NCBI GenBank assembly: GCA_020205615.1
Contig: CM035164.1
Coordinates: 123,686,307-123,750,306 of the forward strand
Direction: 5' to 3'
Length of the DNA: 64,000 bases
DNA from: Panax quinquefolius
Taxonomy: Eukaryota; Streptophyta; Magnoliopsida; Apiales; Araliaceae
Each line of letters opens with the position of its first letter. The stretch's first letter is position 1. Of this stretch, positions 1 through 12,143 are shown one piece after another. The position numbers were made by a program, and so were the translations under genes. The notes under the pieces are model-generated. The model had not been told where the DNA came from, ran no database searches, and saw only the letters and a list, made by a program, of their open reading frames with translations.

Positions 1-540
1 CCGTGCCCATAGCTTTTTGCAAGCTAACCCAAAATCTTGAAGTGAATCTTGGGTCACGATTCAAACTATGGATACTGGGCATGCCATGCAACCTCACAAT
101 CTCATTCACGTACATACTAGCAAGACGTTCGAGGAATAAGTCTCCGTATCGGCAAGAAATGAGCAGACTTGGTTAATCTATCAATAATAACCCAAATAGC
201 ATTGATGCCTTGAGAAACCGTAGGAAGACCCAGAACGAAATCCATGGTAATGTGTTCCACTTCCATTTCGAGAATCTCAAGCGGTTGCAACGGACCCTTA
301 GGTATTAGATGCTCGCCTTTACACATTGACAAGTTAAACACATTGGGATAAACTTTGCAATCTCTCTCTTCATATTGTTCCACCAAAATGTATGTCGAAG
401 ATCACGATACATTTTAGTACTTCGAGGATGGATTGCAAATGGTGTTTTTGTGTGCCTCCATCATAATCTTGTACTTCAAATCAGTCGTTAGGAACACAAA
501 GTCTAGAGTGGACTCAAGTATTCCTTCTTCATCAATTCTC
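1..540 (-). pseudogene. gypsy integrase, partial (element M)
   Basis: Minus-strand translation around 420-370 shows the zinc-finger region (RHTFWWNNMKR) in one frame. 386-117 then encodes CKGEH, PLQPLEILEMEVEHITMDFV and IDRLTKSAHFLPIR, the integrase core with the first catalytic Asp in MDF. The C-terminal half is cut by the window edge. A frameshift separates zinc finger and core, so it is a decayed copy as sequenced. Confidence 0.85.
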
Positions 541-1324
541 GCTTAGGAATAGCTCCTTCTTGTACTTTCTTCTTCATACGCATCAGCTCCCGGTTCGGTG
601 GCTTGAGCAACCTTAACTTTTTCTATTAAAGTTAGCTCTATGCGTATACTTGACATCATCGCACTCATTCCCGCATATGATCTTCTACTCAACGCGTCAG
701 CTACCACGTTCGCTTTTCCAGGATGGTATTGAATAGTGTGGTCGTAGTCTTTCAATAGCTCGAGCCAACGCCGCTGCCGCATGTTGAGTTCTTTTGAGTG
801 AAGAAATATTTAAGGCTTTTATGGTCCGAATATATCTCCACTTTCTCCTCATATAGATAGTGCTTCCATATCTTTAAGCGTATAAAATGATTGCTCCCAA
901 CTCTAGATCATGAGTAGGATAATTCCTCTCATACTCTTTAAGTTGTCATGAGGCATAGGCTATGACTTTCCCACGTTGCATGAGAACACATCCTAACCCT
1001 TTGCCTGAAGCATCACTGTAGATAACAAATCCATCCGAACCAGATGGTATTGTTAGAACAGGTTCTGAAATAAGTCTCCTCTTAAGCTCTTGGAAACTTT
1101 TCTCGCATTCTTCGCTCTGGCGAATTTTGTATCCTTCCGAGTTAGTTGAGTTAATGGAGTAACGATTCGAGAAAACCCTTCCACGAATCTCCCGATAATA
1201 ACCAATGTAGACCCGAAGTAAAGCTACGATTTGGCCACCAACTTTTGGTTGCTCCCAACTTTGTATTGCTTCAATCTTCGCCGGATCAACAGATACTCCA
1301 TGTTTCGACACCACGTGCCCAAAG
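540..1324 (-). pseudogene. gypsy RNase H region (element M)
   Basis: The segment 1314-946 encodes the end of the RT connection and the RNase H start (FVIYSDASGKGLGCVLMQ, with the first catalytic Asp in YSDAS). After a break near 945 the frame resumes and 782-543 encodes [20 protein letters not shown] followed by [10 protein letters not shown], the conserved C-terminal RNase H signature of plant gypsy elements. At least two frame interruptions are visible. Confidence 0.87.
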
Positions 1325-1990
1325 AATGCTACTTCCTCAAGCTAGAACTCGCATTTCTTCAATTTGGCATATAGTTTGTTTTCACGAAGCCTTTGGAGTA
1401 CCAAACTTCAAATGGTGCTCATGATCTTCACGACTTTTGGAATATATGAGGATGTCATCAATAAAAACAACAATGAATCGATCCAAATATTCCTTGAATA
1501 CTCGGTTCATCATATCCATGAAAGCCGCAGGAGCATTAGTTAGTCCGAAAGACATGACTAAGAATTCATAATGCCCATACCAAGAGTTCTCAAGGCGGTC
1601 TTTGGAATATCCTCGATTCTAATCTTCAATTGATGATATCCGTAAGCGAAGATCGATTTTGAAAAGAATTGTGTCCTCTTGAACTAGTCAAACAAGTCAT
1701 CAATACGAGGTAGAGGATACCTATTCTTGATGGTGACATGGTTCAATTCCAGATAGTCAATACAAAGTCGCATACTCCGTCTTTCTTTTCTTACGAATAA
1801 AGCAGGAGCACCCCAAGGAGATGTACTTAGACGAATGAAACCGATGTCTAACAATTCTCGTAGTTGGACCTTTAACTCCTGAAGTTCAATAGAGCCATTC
1901 GATATGGGGTTTTAGAAATGGGCTTTGTACCCGGGTTCAAGATCAATAAAGAATTCAACTTCATGTTCGGGGTAGGCCGGAAAGTTCTTC
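1325..1990 (-). pseudogene. gypsy reverse transcriptase (element M)
   Basis: Minus-strand translation gives recognisable RT blocks in order: [20 protein letters not shown] near 1860-1801, RLCIDY near 1770, and the catalytic block FIDDILIYS near 1470-1440. FIDD holds the two metal-binding Asp residues, so the active site survives. Frameshifts near 1680, 1620 and 1400 break the frame. The gypsy assignment rests on the protease-RT-RNase H-integrase order and the [15 protein letters not shown] signature downstream. Confidence 0.88.
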
Positions 1991-2239
1991 AGAAATACGT
2001 CGGAAAGTCAATAACAACAGGAATTTTATTCAAATTTGGCGTGTCTTTATTCAAATCCATAACATGGGCTAAGAAAGCTTGACATCCGTTTTTCAATAAG
2101 CGAATAGCTTTATGATTAGATATGATAGTGATTGATTTTAATGGTTTAGTTGCTTGAATTGCATATAACGGGTTGGTTAGGAATATGAAAAATAACAACC
2201 TTACGAAAACAATCAATTTTGCATGATGAGTAGTTAACC

Positions 2240-2754
2240 AATCAATCCCTAAAATCACATCAAAAGCAAGTATCTTTAAAGAGATAAGGTCAACAGTAAG
2301 GTGATGGTGCCAACTTGAATCAAACAAGATTTATAAGCGATTGGACGTGATGAAAGTTTCTCCTAGCGGAGTTTCCACAGATAGGTCAAAGTCTAATTTC
2401 TCCGGAGTCAAGTTTAAACGTTGAGCACAAGCAGGAGAGATAAATGAATGGGTAGCACCGGTATCAAGTAAGGTATAAACTTTGCAAGAATTTATAAATA
2501 GCTTACCGTGATCACCTCGTTTGGGTTCCTCGCATTTTGACGATCCACAACAAACGCTTTCTTCCGGAATCGTTGACTTTGACTTTTCTAGATAGTCTTT
2601 TGAGTCATCGTCCCTCATTGAACTAGGTTTCGCTACCAATCTCGAGCGATATGTCCTTCCTTTCCACAATTATAGCATACCTTGAATCTGTTGTAGGAAG
2701 TTTGGACCGATATGTCCCTCTTCCCGCATTTATAAGATATAATGGGTGTGTCGT
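2240..2754 (-). pseudogene. gypsy zinc knuckle and aspartic protease (element M)
   Basis: Minus-strand reading from 2754 gives a decayed first knuckle (YKCGKR) and a second one, CYNCGKEGHIARDW, where the last Cys is replaced by Trp just before a stop. The protease follows with the intact catalytic motif LLDTGATHSFIS and, past a break near 2328, the second half with ILAFDVILGIDWL, the hydrophobic-Gly-Asp-Trp pattern typical of gypsy retropepsins. The known role is cleavage of Gag-Pol. The active Asp is present, but the frame is broken between the two halves, so this is a remnant. Confidence 0.85.
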
Positions 2755-4748
2755 TGTGAGACCCAGATTTTATCAATAAAGATTTAAATTTTGTCGAAAT
2801 AATTTTTAATGTTATGGTGTGAATTTGAGATAATATTATAGTTGTGGGTAGTATTTATAAATTTTGCAAAGTATGCAAGTGGTTATATTATATTCGATTG
2901 GTCGGGGAATATTCGGTTTAGCGAGGGAATATTCATAACAACTACTCAATCATTGGTGGACTCCACAATGTAATTATTGCCGGATTGAGAAAGCGACAAA
3001 AATATTTTATTGAAATAACGGTGGAAGTTTTACACTAGTGGATCTTTGTTGAACTACTCGGTAGTAAAAAGTAAAGAATACGTGTGGTTGCATAAGAATA
3101 TTACGGTATTGATTATTGATGCTTATGTGAGAAGCCACTCGGTTTGATTCCATTATCATTCGATTAATAATATGAATTATTATAGCGATAATGACGTTTT
3201 GTTTTATTCGTATTATTAACGTAATAAAAGCGAAACATCTTTTTATATAAAATGAATACTTTATTAAAGTTATTACATAAATAGAATATATTATATTTTA
3301 TTATGCATAGTGTTGCATAGTGTTTTGCATAGTGTTGCATAAAGTGTTTGCATAGTAAAATGTTTTTATATAAATAGAATATATGATATTTTATTTAAAA
3401 GATTTTGCTTTAAATATGGACCGCCGATTAAAGTAAATCAATACGGACCGTTTCATGGATTAATTACTATGCATTCTATTTTCCTATAAATAGAAGCTCA
3501 TTCCTTCATTATTTTCTTACGAATTCTTTGAAACTACAGAGAGAAATTATAGAGAGAAGTTTATAGAGAGAAAATCTATAGAGAGAAAGAAGAAGAGTAT
3601 TACGGTACTTCACTACTTTGATATCAAGGTGTCTTTTTACGGTATGGGATATTATTTGTTGTACCCGTAAGGGTGTTATTCTTTCTTATTCATGAAGAGA
3701 ACTTACATTATTCCATTCATTATTATTCTATTGGAATAACACCGTAAAAAGTGGCATACCCTATACATAAACTTTGTCATGGCGATACCCTATACTTGGT
3801 GAAATCCTTATATTATTCCATTCTTATTTATTTTCATTGGAATAACTTTGTATCTGCTGAATCCCCTATACTTGGTGATCTTCTTTTGTTATTCCATTCT
3901 TTATTATTCTTTTGAATATCATGTCATGTGTTTTACAGGACTGGTTCCATTGTTTATTATTAGCATTTATTATTACATTGGAATATCACATGCATGTGTT
4001 TTACAGGATTGGTTCCATTGTTTATTATTATTCAAGCATTTATTATTCATTGGATCATCCTGCCGGTGTGAATTTCACCCGACCGTTCCGTTATTATTAT
4101 TATTCATTGGAATAACACATACATGCAATCACCGCATTTACGGTGATTTCCTTTGTTATTCCATTCTTTATTATACCGGTTGGTTAAAACTTGGACTTCT
4201 ATACTCCATGAAATTAGTAGAATATTCTTGATATTTGCGTTTCATCCAAAGTATCTTTTCATGGAAATATTCTTCCGATCATTCTTGAATTTTACTCTAC
4301 AAAACAAAGATCTTGTTGACAATTTGGACGTTCTTAATTCTGGATAAAATAATTCTTGAACTTGTTTTATTGAATTATTATGTCATTGTCATCATCCTCA
4401 TGTTATAATATGTTATCTTTTGGCTTACGTGCATAGATGAACTTAGTATGATTATGACGGGGATCATTCTAAGATAATCATGGCTTGTTATAAATGATGT
4501 GATAAAAGTCCTCGGTGGGTCTGTAATGCGGTGATGGATAGTTTTTGGTATGATTATGACCGGGGGTGATTGGTATAGTCATGACCATTGATAATTTGAT
4601 GAAAATCCTTGACCGTGGTACAGGGATGATTAGATATTGTGGTTTATTCATTAAACTAAGTCTTAGTGATAAAAATTTATGAAAACCTTTTAAAACCTAA
4701 AAGATAGTAGACTTTATTTTCTACTTGACTCTTTTAATGGATTGCATA
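2755..4748 (+). mobile_element. 5' LTR of gypsy element P (first part)
   Basis: It begins TGTGAGACCC and runs closely parallel to 20355-22340, where the same sequence directly follows a polypurine tract, so it is an LTR on the plus strand. It contains short runs of GAGAGAAA-type repeats near 3535-3590 and a series of diverged copies of an ATTATTACATTGGAATA-like motif at 3700-4130. It stops at 4748 where a copia LTR begins. About 1.7 kb of LTR middle present in the 3' copy is missing, and only the last ~30 bases recur at 15925-15955. Confidence 0.85.
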
Positions 4749-6641
4749 TGAAAGTAGTATGTACACAAGCCAATCATGTTTGATGATAAAGCATATACTT
4801 TGTAACAATCTTATTCATTTATTAATAAAAAGTATTAATTTATTAAAGGCTTTTAATTATCTACATGATCTTTGTTTTATAATATGTGATAAACCCATAG
4901 TTTTAAGCAATGCTTTTAGAATAATGATGATGATCATTCTAATGAGATCTAAATTCTTAGAAAGCTTAAAACTAAAATAGTTCCCAATCATTGGATTACT
5001 AAATTGGGGATTAGTGAATCCAGGATAGATTGCATACATCGTCGTCTTTGCTCATTGGATGAGGATGATTGATCTCATGATCATTGTGTGGAGACACTAA
5101 AGCAAGTATGTAGGTGCTTATTAGAGAATAAGTTCAATTTGAGCACGTGGCTCGCTAAGGAATACCTAATGGAGTTTTATTTGCCTCGTCAATAGGAATT
5201 TCAGTAGTGATAGTAAGTACAAGAAGTGATCCTTGGACTTGAGATCATCATAGTAGTATCTTGTGTGTATGATGAGTTATACTTTGACTTATTCCTTAAG
5301 ACCCTTAGGGTATATCAAAGGGTATGCTTGGGTATAATAAGTTGTACATAGAGATAATGTATGATCAATAAAGAATCTACCACTTCTAATAAAAGAAGAG
5401 AAATGTCCTATGTGATTCGATAAATAACAACCCGGTAGTCCTTGGTTAAGCGCGAATGAAATTAGAAAGGAGTTTCTAATTTGCATTATTTGGAGTTTGT
5501 GCATTTAAGAGTCGAAATACATATAATTAAATAAAATAAGACTTGTGATAATTCCATGTCTTATATTTAATTGGGACATTGTATGGTGGAAGGATTGAAT
5601 TATGCAGTAACTATTTACTCAAAGGTTCTTTAATGATTAATGTTAAAATCTATATTATCCGGAAAGTCGTTGATCATTAGGAGAGGCTTATCCCTATTGT
5701 AGAATAAATATTATTTATTTAAATAAATTAATTGTTTAATTTATTTATTTAAATAAGATTAGAATTGTTCTAATTGATTTATTCACAACCTAGGTTTAAT
5801 ATGGAGAACCTAAAAGGTCACACCATAAAAGGAAGAATAATTATTTAAGAAGTTAATGGCATAATCGTAATAATATGTTAAGTATATTTAATTTAATCTA
5901 TGGTGATAGAATAAATTAAATAGCTTAATATTTATTATTTAATATTTTAGAAATATTAAATATAAATTAATAAGAGGAGTCTTATTAATATTATTACAAT
6001 TATTATTATTATTTTAATTTCTAAAAGAGTTTAGGAATTAATTTAATATAAGTACTCTCATTTATTCCTAATTGGATTAGGAAGGAAAATTAGTTAAAGG
6101 AGTTTAATTAATTATCCCTAATAAGATTAGGGAGCTTAATTAATTAAAAGAATTTAATTAATTAAATAAAACCCAATTCCTTAATTGTTAAGGTGGGTTG
6201 CCCACATCTATAAATAAGAGGAGTCTTATTATGGGTGTGGGGTTGTTGACTTTTTACAACGTAATAATTCCAATTTGTTGAGAAGACGCTCTTCTATAGA
6301 GATAGAAAACTAGGGTTTGAGCCAATATACCCTTCTTCTTGAATTCTTATTACTCCTTGGTGGATCACCTCAGAGGCCAAACATATGGGTGGCTAACGTT
6401 GATCAAAGGAAAGAATCAAACCCGGTGGATTCAAGTTGAACGCGAAAGGATTTGGAGGTGAACTTCACACGAGGAAGCTCGATCTTCAAGGGTATGATTT
6501 TATTCTTTATCTTTTCCTTTAATTAATAATTGTGCATAAAGGGTGATCGGGTATATGGTTTGTAAATTTTTTAAACTCGATTTTACACGCTTCGCACTTT
6601 TTATGCAATTTGATTGCGTTCTTAAATATTACAAACCTAAT
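4749..6641 (+). repeat. copia 5' LTR
   Basis: Starts TGAAAGTAGTATG at the point where the gypsy LTR alignment breaks and ends near AAACCTAA just before a tRNA-complementary primer site. It matches 12144-14029 nearly throughout, with scattered 1-4 base indels. It contains a promoter-like stretch with TATAAATAAG near 6210. Confidence 0.82.
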
Positions 6642-6644
6642 GAT

Positions 6645-6657
6645 TGGCATCGTGAGC
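6645..6657 (+). promoter_or_regulatory. copia primer-binding site
   Basis: TGGCATCGTGAGCC here and TGGCATCAGAGCC in the second copy (14031-14043) resemble the initiator-tRNA-Met complement used by plant LTR elements (TGGTATCAGAGCC). It lies 1-3 bases after the LTR end. Confidence 0.7.
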
Positions 6658-9120
6658 CAAACCTTTATGCTAATTATTAATTATTTTAATTTGATATGTA
6701 TATTGATATGTGTTTAGAACAATTTAATTGGGCATAATTTTATTCAGATAAAATTTATAAAAAAAAAAAAAAAAAAGGACCAAAAATTTTTTTTTTTGGC
6801 ATGGCTTATTCATATTGCTCCGTGGAAATTGGTTTCTTGGATTCAAAATTGGTGGGTGGCCCGTGAAACAAAATAATCCAGGATCAATTTTTTGAAAAAG
6901 GGACATGCAAGGATATCAAAGCCACGTGAAACATTTTTTTTTTTAAGTGTTGTAAAAGTTACCAAGATTCATAAGGAGCTTAAATTAGCAAATGAATTCT
7001 ATGAATTACACCTTACACTTTTATTTTTTTGAAAAAGTTAGTGGCAACCTTGTTAACGTTATATATATATTTAATATATATATATATACGGTTTATATAT
7101 ATATATATATATATATTATAGTTATATATATATTATTCTTAATAATTTTAGAATTAAAAAAAAAGTTTATTTTAATTTTAAAATAAAAAAAAAAGTTTAT
7201 TTTAATCTTAAAATAAAAGAGTTTATTTTAATTTTAAAATTAAATTTCATACTAACTAATTAAGTTGAATTAGAGATAACTAATTAGAGTTGAAATTGGA
7301 TTCTAACTTTCCTTAAATAAAGGAGTTTATTTAGATATGAAATAAGATTTCATATTATTCAAAATAAAAAGTTTATTTGTGAATAGGAAAGAGAATCCAT
7401 ATTTCTTAAATAAAGGAGTTTATTTAAATATGAAATAAGATTTCATATTATTCAAAATAAAAGAGTTTATTTGTGAATAGGAAAGAGAATCCTAATTTCC
7501 TTAAATAAAGGAGTTTATTTAGATATGAAATATGATTTCATATTATTCAAAATAAAGGAGTTTATTTATGAATAGAAAAGAGAATCGTGTTTCCTTTAAT
7601 AAAGGAGTTTTTTTTTTACATGGAATTGGATTCCATAATTAATTAAAATAAAGGAGTTTATTTTGATTAAAGATTTTGATTAAAATAAAATAGTTTATTT
7701 TATTCAAAATTGGATAAATTAAAATAAAATAGTTTTATTTTGATTTAAATTTGGATTAAAATAAAAGAGTTTATTTTAATTCAAAATTAGATTTTATACT
7801 AACTAAATGCCCATTAAATGATATCAATATATATATTAAATGTTTATTATTCATAAGATGAATGTTATTTATTGATGCATATGGTGATGTGTATGATAAT
7901 AAATGGGATTGATTATGGATTATTGACCAATGCGATTGGATTTTATTTTAGTTGGATGCATGAATGTATGGGTTTTATTAAGTGGGGTCTGCGTGCCTCG
8001 CCTTTCTAATTTTTCTAAATGTAAATTCTATCTCCTCCTATACTTCCCTCGATCGCCGATCAAGGTTTCTATTTATTTTAATTAGTTTTGTAATAGGAAT
8101 AGTTAGAATTAATTTTGAAGAATTAGAGATCAAGGAGCAAGGAGCTTGAAGACCCGTTTGTAATGGAGCAGGGTTTAAATGTAATAGTTATATTTAAATA
8201 TTATTTCTTGCACCCCTAGGGTTTGACCTTTTGGTTCACTTGGTGGCTCTAGTGAACCAAACTAGAATAAAAGTCCATAATCAATCCGGGTAGAATATAG
8301 TATTCTATATATGCATGCTTATATTATATATATTATATATTATGCAAACATGCTTCGCGTGTTAATTAATATGACGCGTATTTTATATATATATGTAAAT
8401 GCTACGCTAAACAAGATGAGACAAATTAATAACAAACCCTCAATTTTTTATATTAAGTCCTAAGCGTTCAAAGATATTTGGAATATCAAACGTCGCATTT
8501 CTAGCATGATAAAATTAATAGAGTATTAAATATTTAATATGAGTTTGTTGTGTCACCACAAGGCAAGTATTAAGTATTTAAGATGTTAATTTATCACATT
8601 TGATGCTTATAAAGAAAATTGAACAATATTGTTTTGTTGTGTCACCACAAGGATGATATTTTCTTTTTGAATATATGGAGTGCTAGGTCCGACTTAACTT
8701 GGATAATTTTGATTCGGATGTGCCACCACTTGATCAAAATAATCTAAGAGGCAAAAGAAAAGGAGTTCATAGTTGATGTAATTGACAAAAGTTGTCTACC
8801 TATTTATTTATATATAGTTTGTTGTGTCACCACAAGGCTATATACATTTAAAATGGGATCCTTATTCTCACTAGCTAATCTTTAATTAGATTTTGCCGAA
8901 CTATATAAGTGAGGGTAATATAGTTTGAAGAAAATAGTGGGAGATACCAATTTAAAACAAGACCTAATTTATTTTGGTAATTAATAAAAGAATGTATGTT
9001 AAAATGTTGTTAATTACAAATACATTTACAGAATTTTACAATATCTAAAATTACTATCACTGCGAAGCATATTAGATGCTAAATTAATCAGACCGAATTA
9101 AACGGATTGGTTAAGAAAAT
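6658..9120 (+). mobile_element. copia long untranslated leader
   Basis: About 2.5 kb between primer site and gag with no coding potential I could support. It is very AT-rich and internally repetitive. Poly-A/T runs lie at 6760-6800, TA microsatellites at 7062-7130, about three ~92-bp units built on AAATAAAGGAGTTTATTT at 7312-7590 with decayed versions to 7790, and three copies of a 20-bp motif TTTGTTGTGTCACCACAAGG at 8544, 8633 and 8818. Confidence 0.7.
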
Positions 9121-9127
9121 TGAGAAA

Positions 9128-9860
9128 AGTTCTCATGGCTGAAAAGCTATCTTATGTCCTTAATACGCCTATCCCTGCAATGGTTGCAGACAATGCCTCT
9201 GAGGAAGACATTGCTACTTTTAGAAAGTGTAAAAAATGATGCACGATTGGCTCAATGCATCATGCTCGATCCACGAAAGTAACGAGCTCAACACAAGATG
9301 AAACTATGGATGCTCCTACTATATTCCCGCACATCAAGTAGTTGATGGTGAGAAAGTAGGACCGATAGATATCGATATCTAAGGAGCTCTTCCGATCTAG
9401 AATGGCCAATGGCACTATATAAATGCAGATAAAAAGTTCTTAACATAATCAATTTGATTGATCAATTAGGACAACCTGGTTTTTGTCATGGATGGAGATT
9501 TGAGCCAAGATTTGACCTTGCACTCACTCCAGGACTCCTTTCACAATTGTTGTGAATTTTTCATATAAACAAGCTAGATATAAACTTCGTTGATTTGCTT
9601 AACATATTGAAAAATGTTGAGAGTCACTTTCCAACCAAGAAAGATCAAGTCTTCTTGGTAGGGGCCAAAGGATCTTTGACAAGAAGAACGATTCAAAGAA
9701 GGTAAATAGAAAGGCGTAAACAAAGGATAATAAGAGCAAAACCGTCATGGATAGCAAAGGAGTTTGCTTCCACCGCAATAAGCCCGACATTGGAAAGAAA
9801 GCATGCGAGAAGCATCTTGCGAGAAGCTAACCAAAGAAGCTTAGTGAAGTTTTGATTTAC
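9128..9860 (+). pseudogene. copia gag remnant
   Basis: Plus-strand translation, allowing frameshifts, reads MAEKLSYVLNTPIPAMV..., then DARLAQCIMLDP, then LIDQLGQPGFVMDGDLSQDL, then KLDINFVDLLNILKNVESHF. These follow the block order of plant copia gag (UBN2-like) proteins. Near 9755-9830 a degenerate nucleocapsid knuckle GVCFHRNKPDIGKKACEKHL is visible, with one Cys and the His pattern spoiled. Many stops and frameshifts mean it cannot be translated as a whole. Confidence 0.8.
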
Positions 9861-9894
9861 AATACGCTTTTTGTTCATGATTGAAATAAATTTT

Positions 9895-10990
9895 CTTTAA
9901 GTCAAGGTTCTACTTGGGTATTGGATACCGGCTTTGGTTATCATAAATATAGATTTATGAAGGGACCAAATGTAAGTAAAAACTAAACAAATATAAGTAA
10001 TCCTATGTGTGGGAAATGAAGCAAAGGTTCTTGCATTAGCCATAGAAACTTATAATTTAACAATGCCTACGGGCAAATCTATTAAGTCAATAAGTTGTTA
10101 TTGTATTCCATTCTTGTTAAAAATATTATTTCCATTTTATTGTTGGACAATGAAATCTTTGGTATTATAATTAAGAACAATTGTTGTTCTATTTATAATA
10201 ATAATGTTTTGTATAGAACCTGGAATATTACTTAATAAATTTTGTATACTTGACTTACATGAAAATAATTTTGCATATTGAACAAATTAGTATAAGAAAA
10301 GGAGATGATCATTCAAAGAGTTGAATGTATGTATTTGTTGAAATACAAGTGTGAATTATTTGAAAGGTTCAAAAATTCAGAAATAAAACAAATTGGCAAA
10401 GTATTAAGATTCTTTGATTAGATCAAGGAATAAATACTTGTGCAATAAGTTTCTAGATCATCTCAAATGGTTTTCTCATAATGGACACATCCCGATACAT
10501 AATAATTGATTGATGTATCCGAATGAAAATCGTACCTTGTTGGATTGGACGTAGTGCGGTCCAAAATGATTTCACCGACACTCCAAGTATCCTTTTAGGA
10601 TCATGTCCTAGAAATGGTCAGACATTCACGAAAAGGTAACCTCAAAATCCAGCCCCAAGACTCCATAAAAGTTATGGATGTGGAGGATTCCTAATCTTAA
10701 GTATGTTAAGATAAGGGGTTGTCCAACTTATGTGAAAAAGGTTTCAAAGGATAAGCTTGGGACAAGATTTGACAAGTGTCGTCGATTTGGGACATCCTAA
10801 AGTAAGTTTAGGTATATGTTCTATAATCCCGCTTAGCAAAAGGTGTTTATTGTGAAACACACGCCTTCTAAGATAAATGTGTTTATCATTCAAGGGGCTA
10901 GTGGGAGGATAATAGATCTTGAAGATTTCAAGAACCACAAAACACTATAAGTCAAATAAGAGGAACTTGTAGATGACCTATTGTACCACA
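9895..10990 (+). pseudogene. copia protease and integrase remnant
   Basis: STWVLDTGFGYHKY near 9905-9945 is the copia protease start with the catalytic DTG kept. Integrase pieces follow, clearest at 10690-10920: GCPTYVKKVSKDKLGTRFDK, then FVKH/IVKHTPSK and GASGRIIDLEDFKN, which match the integrase C-terminal (GKGG-type and linker) part of copia polyproteins. The central catalytic region at 10000-10640 is too decayed to place its acidic residues. Confidence 0.75.
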
Positions 10991-11094
10991 ACCGAATCAG
11001 AACGGAATAGTCAAGAAGATACAGGAGGTATGGATTCATCATAGATGATGATGATGAGGTACACATCATGAAGATGATAATCCAGTTACATACG

Positions 11095-12130
11095 ATGAGG
11101 TAAGTGTTGTAGACACTTCAGAGAAATGGATCAAGCAAGTTTCTCAAATATGGAACATTCGTTTGATGAGGCAATCAAAAGAGTTTGATTTTATCAAAAT
11201 AAGAATGAACCTAGTGTGTACAAAAGGGTCGATTGGGAGCATCGTGACATTCCTAGTATTATATGTTGATATACTACGGATAAGGAATGACATACCAATG
11301 CCGCAATAAATCAAGAAAGATAAAGTTGTCTCAAACATTCCTCCTTGAATAATTTGGAAGAGTATCTTAATTGGGGATATAAATCTATATAGATAGATTT
11401 AAAAAGATGCTCGACTTAACCCAAGGAACGATATATTCATTTGATGCTAAAGTCGTTTAGCATGGCAAACTCAAGAGATGTCTCATGTCGATGAGCTATG
11501 GAGTGTATCTCTTAATAGTCCCCACAGACTCTCGAAAAGAGAGGTCGCATATGAATGACAATCATGTATGCAATGAAATATACGAGACGATGTTGATCGG
11601 TCATATTCTAGAGAAGTTCACTATGAAAGTCGCTGAAAACATCTTAAAGTTCTTAACCGGTACTAAGGATGTGAGCATATTCATGGTGGGTCCGAATTAA
11701 AACTAGAGGATTTACTGACTCAAGTTTTTCGAGATGTACCAAGACGACGAGAAAATCCACTTTAAGGTAAAGTGTTACCTTGAAGCGGTGGTGCGTTGAA
11801 TTGGAAAGGTTCCAAACAAAGAAAGAGTTCTTTGGTTTAGTGATAAAGACAAAGTATATAGCTATAAATGAAGTCGCAAGTTGATTGTTTGGATTAAAAG
11901 TTCATTACGTAACTAGAAATAGTTCCTAAGTCTCATCTTGGATCTAAACATGTGTTGTGGCACTTTCATTTGATTATTAGAATCATTAAAAGATGGAAAA
12001 TCACTATAGAGATAGTGGACTCTCAAGAACAACAATACATATCCATTAACTAAAGCTTATCCAACAACAGGATAATAAATCACTTGTAGAGAAGAAGAGT
12101 ATAAGATACCATGATGATTGGCTTTTTAGT
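11095..12130 (+). pseudogene. copia reverse transcriptase and RNase H remnant
   Basis: Recognisable blocks are SFDEAIKRV and EPSVYK near 11160-11220, GSIVTFLVLYVD at 11235-11270 (the catalytic YVDD has lost one Asp by deletion), and RCLMSMSYGVYL near 11478-11510. Further on are GGALNWKGSKQRKS near 11790-11830 (RNase H) and SKHVLWHFHLIIR near 11947-11985. Order and motifs are those of Ty1/copia. Stops and frameshifts are dense, so this copy is dead. Confidence 0.82.
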
Positions 12131-12132
12131 GC

Positions 12133-12142
12133 AAGTGGGAGA
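12133..12142 (+). promoter_or_regulatory. copia polypurine tract
   Basis: AAGTGGGAGA lies directly before the second LTR. This is the classic plant copia polypurine tract that primes plus-strand DNA synthesis, and it fixes element orientation as plus. Confidence 0.85.
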
Positions 12143-12143
12143 T

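Larger units (their letters stand above)
1..2754 (-). mobile_element. Ty3/gypsy element M, internal region (gag end to integrase)
   Basis: Read on the minus strand this stretch carries, in order, a nucleocapsid zinc knuckle, retropepsin, reverse transcriptase, RNase H and integrase, which is the Ty3/gypsy order (integrase last). It runs off the left edge, so the integrase C-terminus and 3' LTR are outside the window. At 2755 it is cut abruptly by the start of a plus-strand LTR. The missing N-terminal gag, primer site and 5' LTR of what looks like the same element lie at 24077-27576 on the same strand. I infer that M was split by the 21-kb insertion at 2755-24076. The coding frame is interrupted by several frameshifts and stops, so no full polyprotein can be read. 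Confidence 0.9.

Noticed and set aside
3848..4231. 127-residue plus-strand open frame (and the 106- and 145-residue frames at 21389-21941)
   Set aside because: They are translations of diverged short repeats in the LTR of P, present in different frames in each LTR copy, with no domain.
11485..11700. 71-residue plus-strand frame as a separate small gene
   Set aside because: It is part of the decayed copia RT/RNase H region (MSMSYGVYLL block), not an independent gene.
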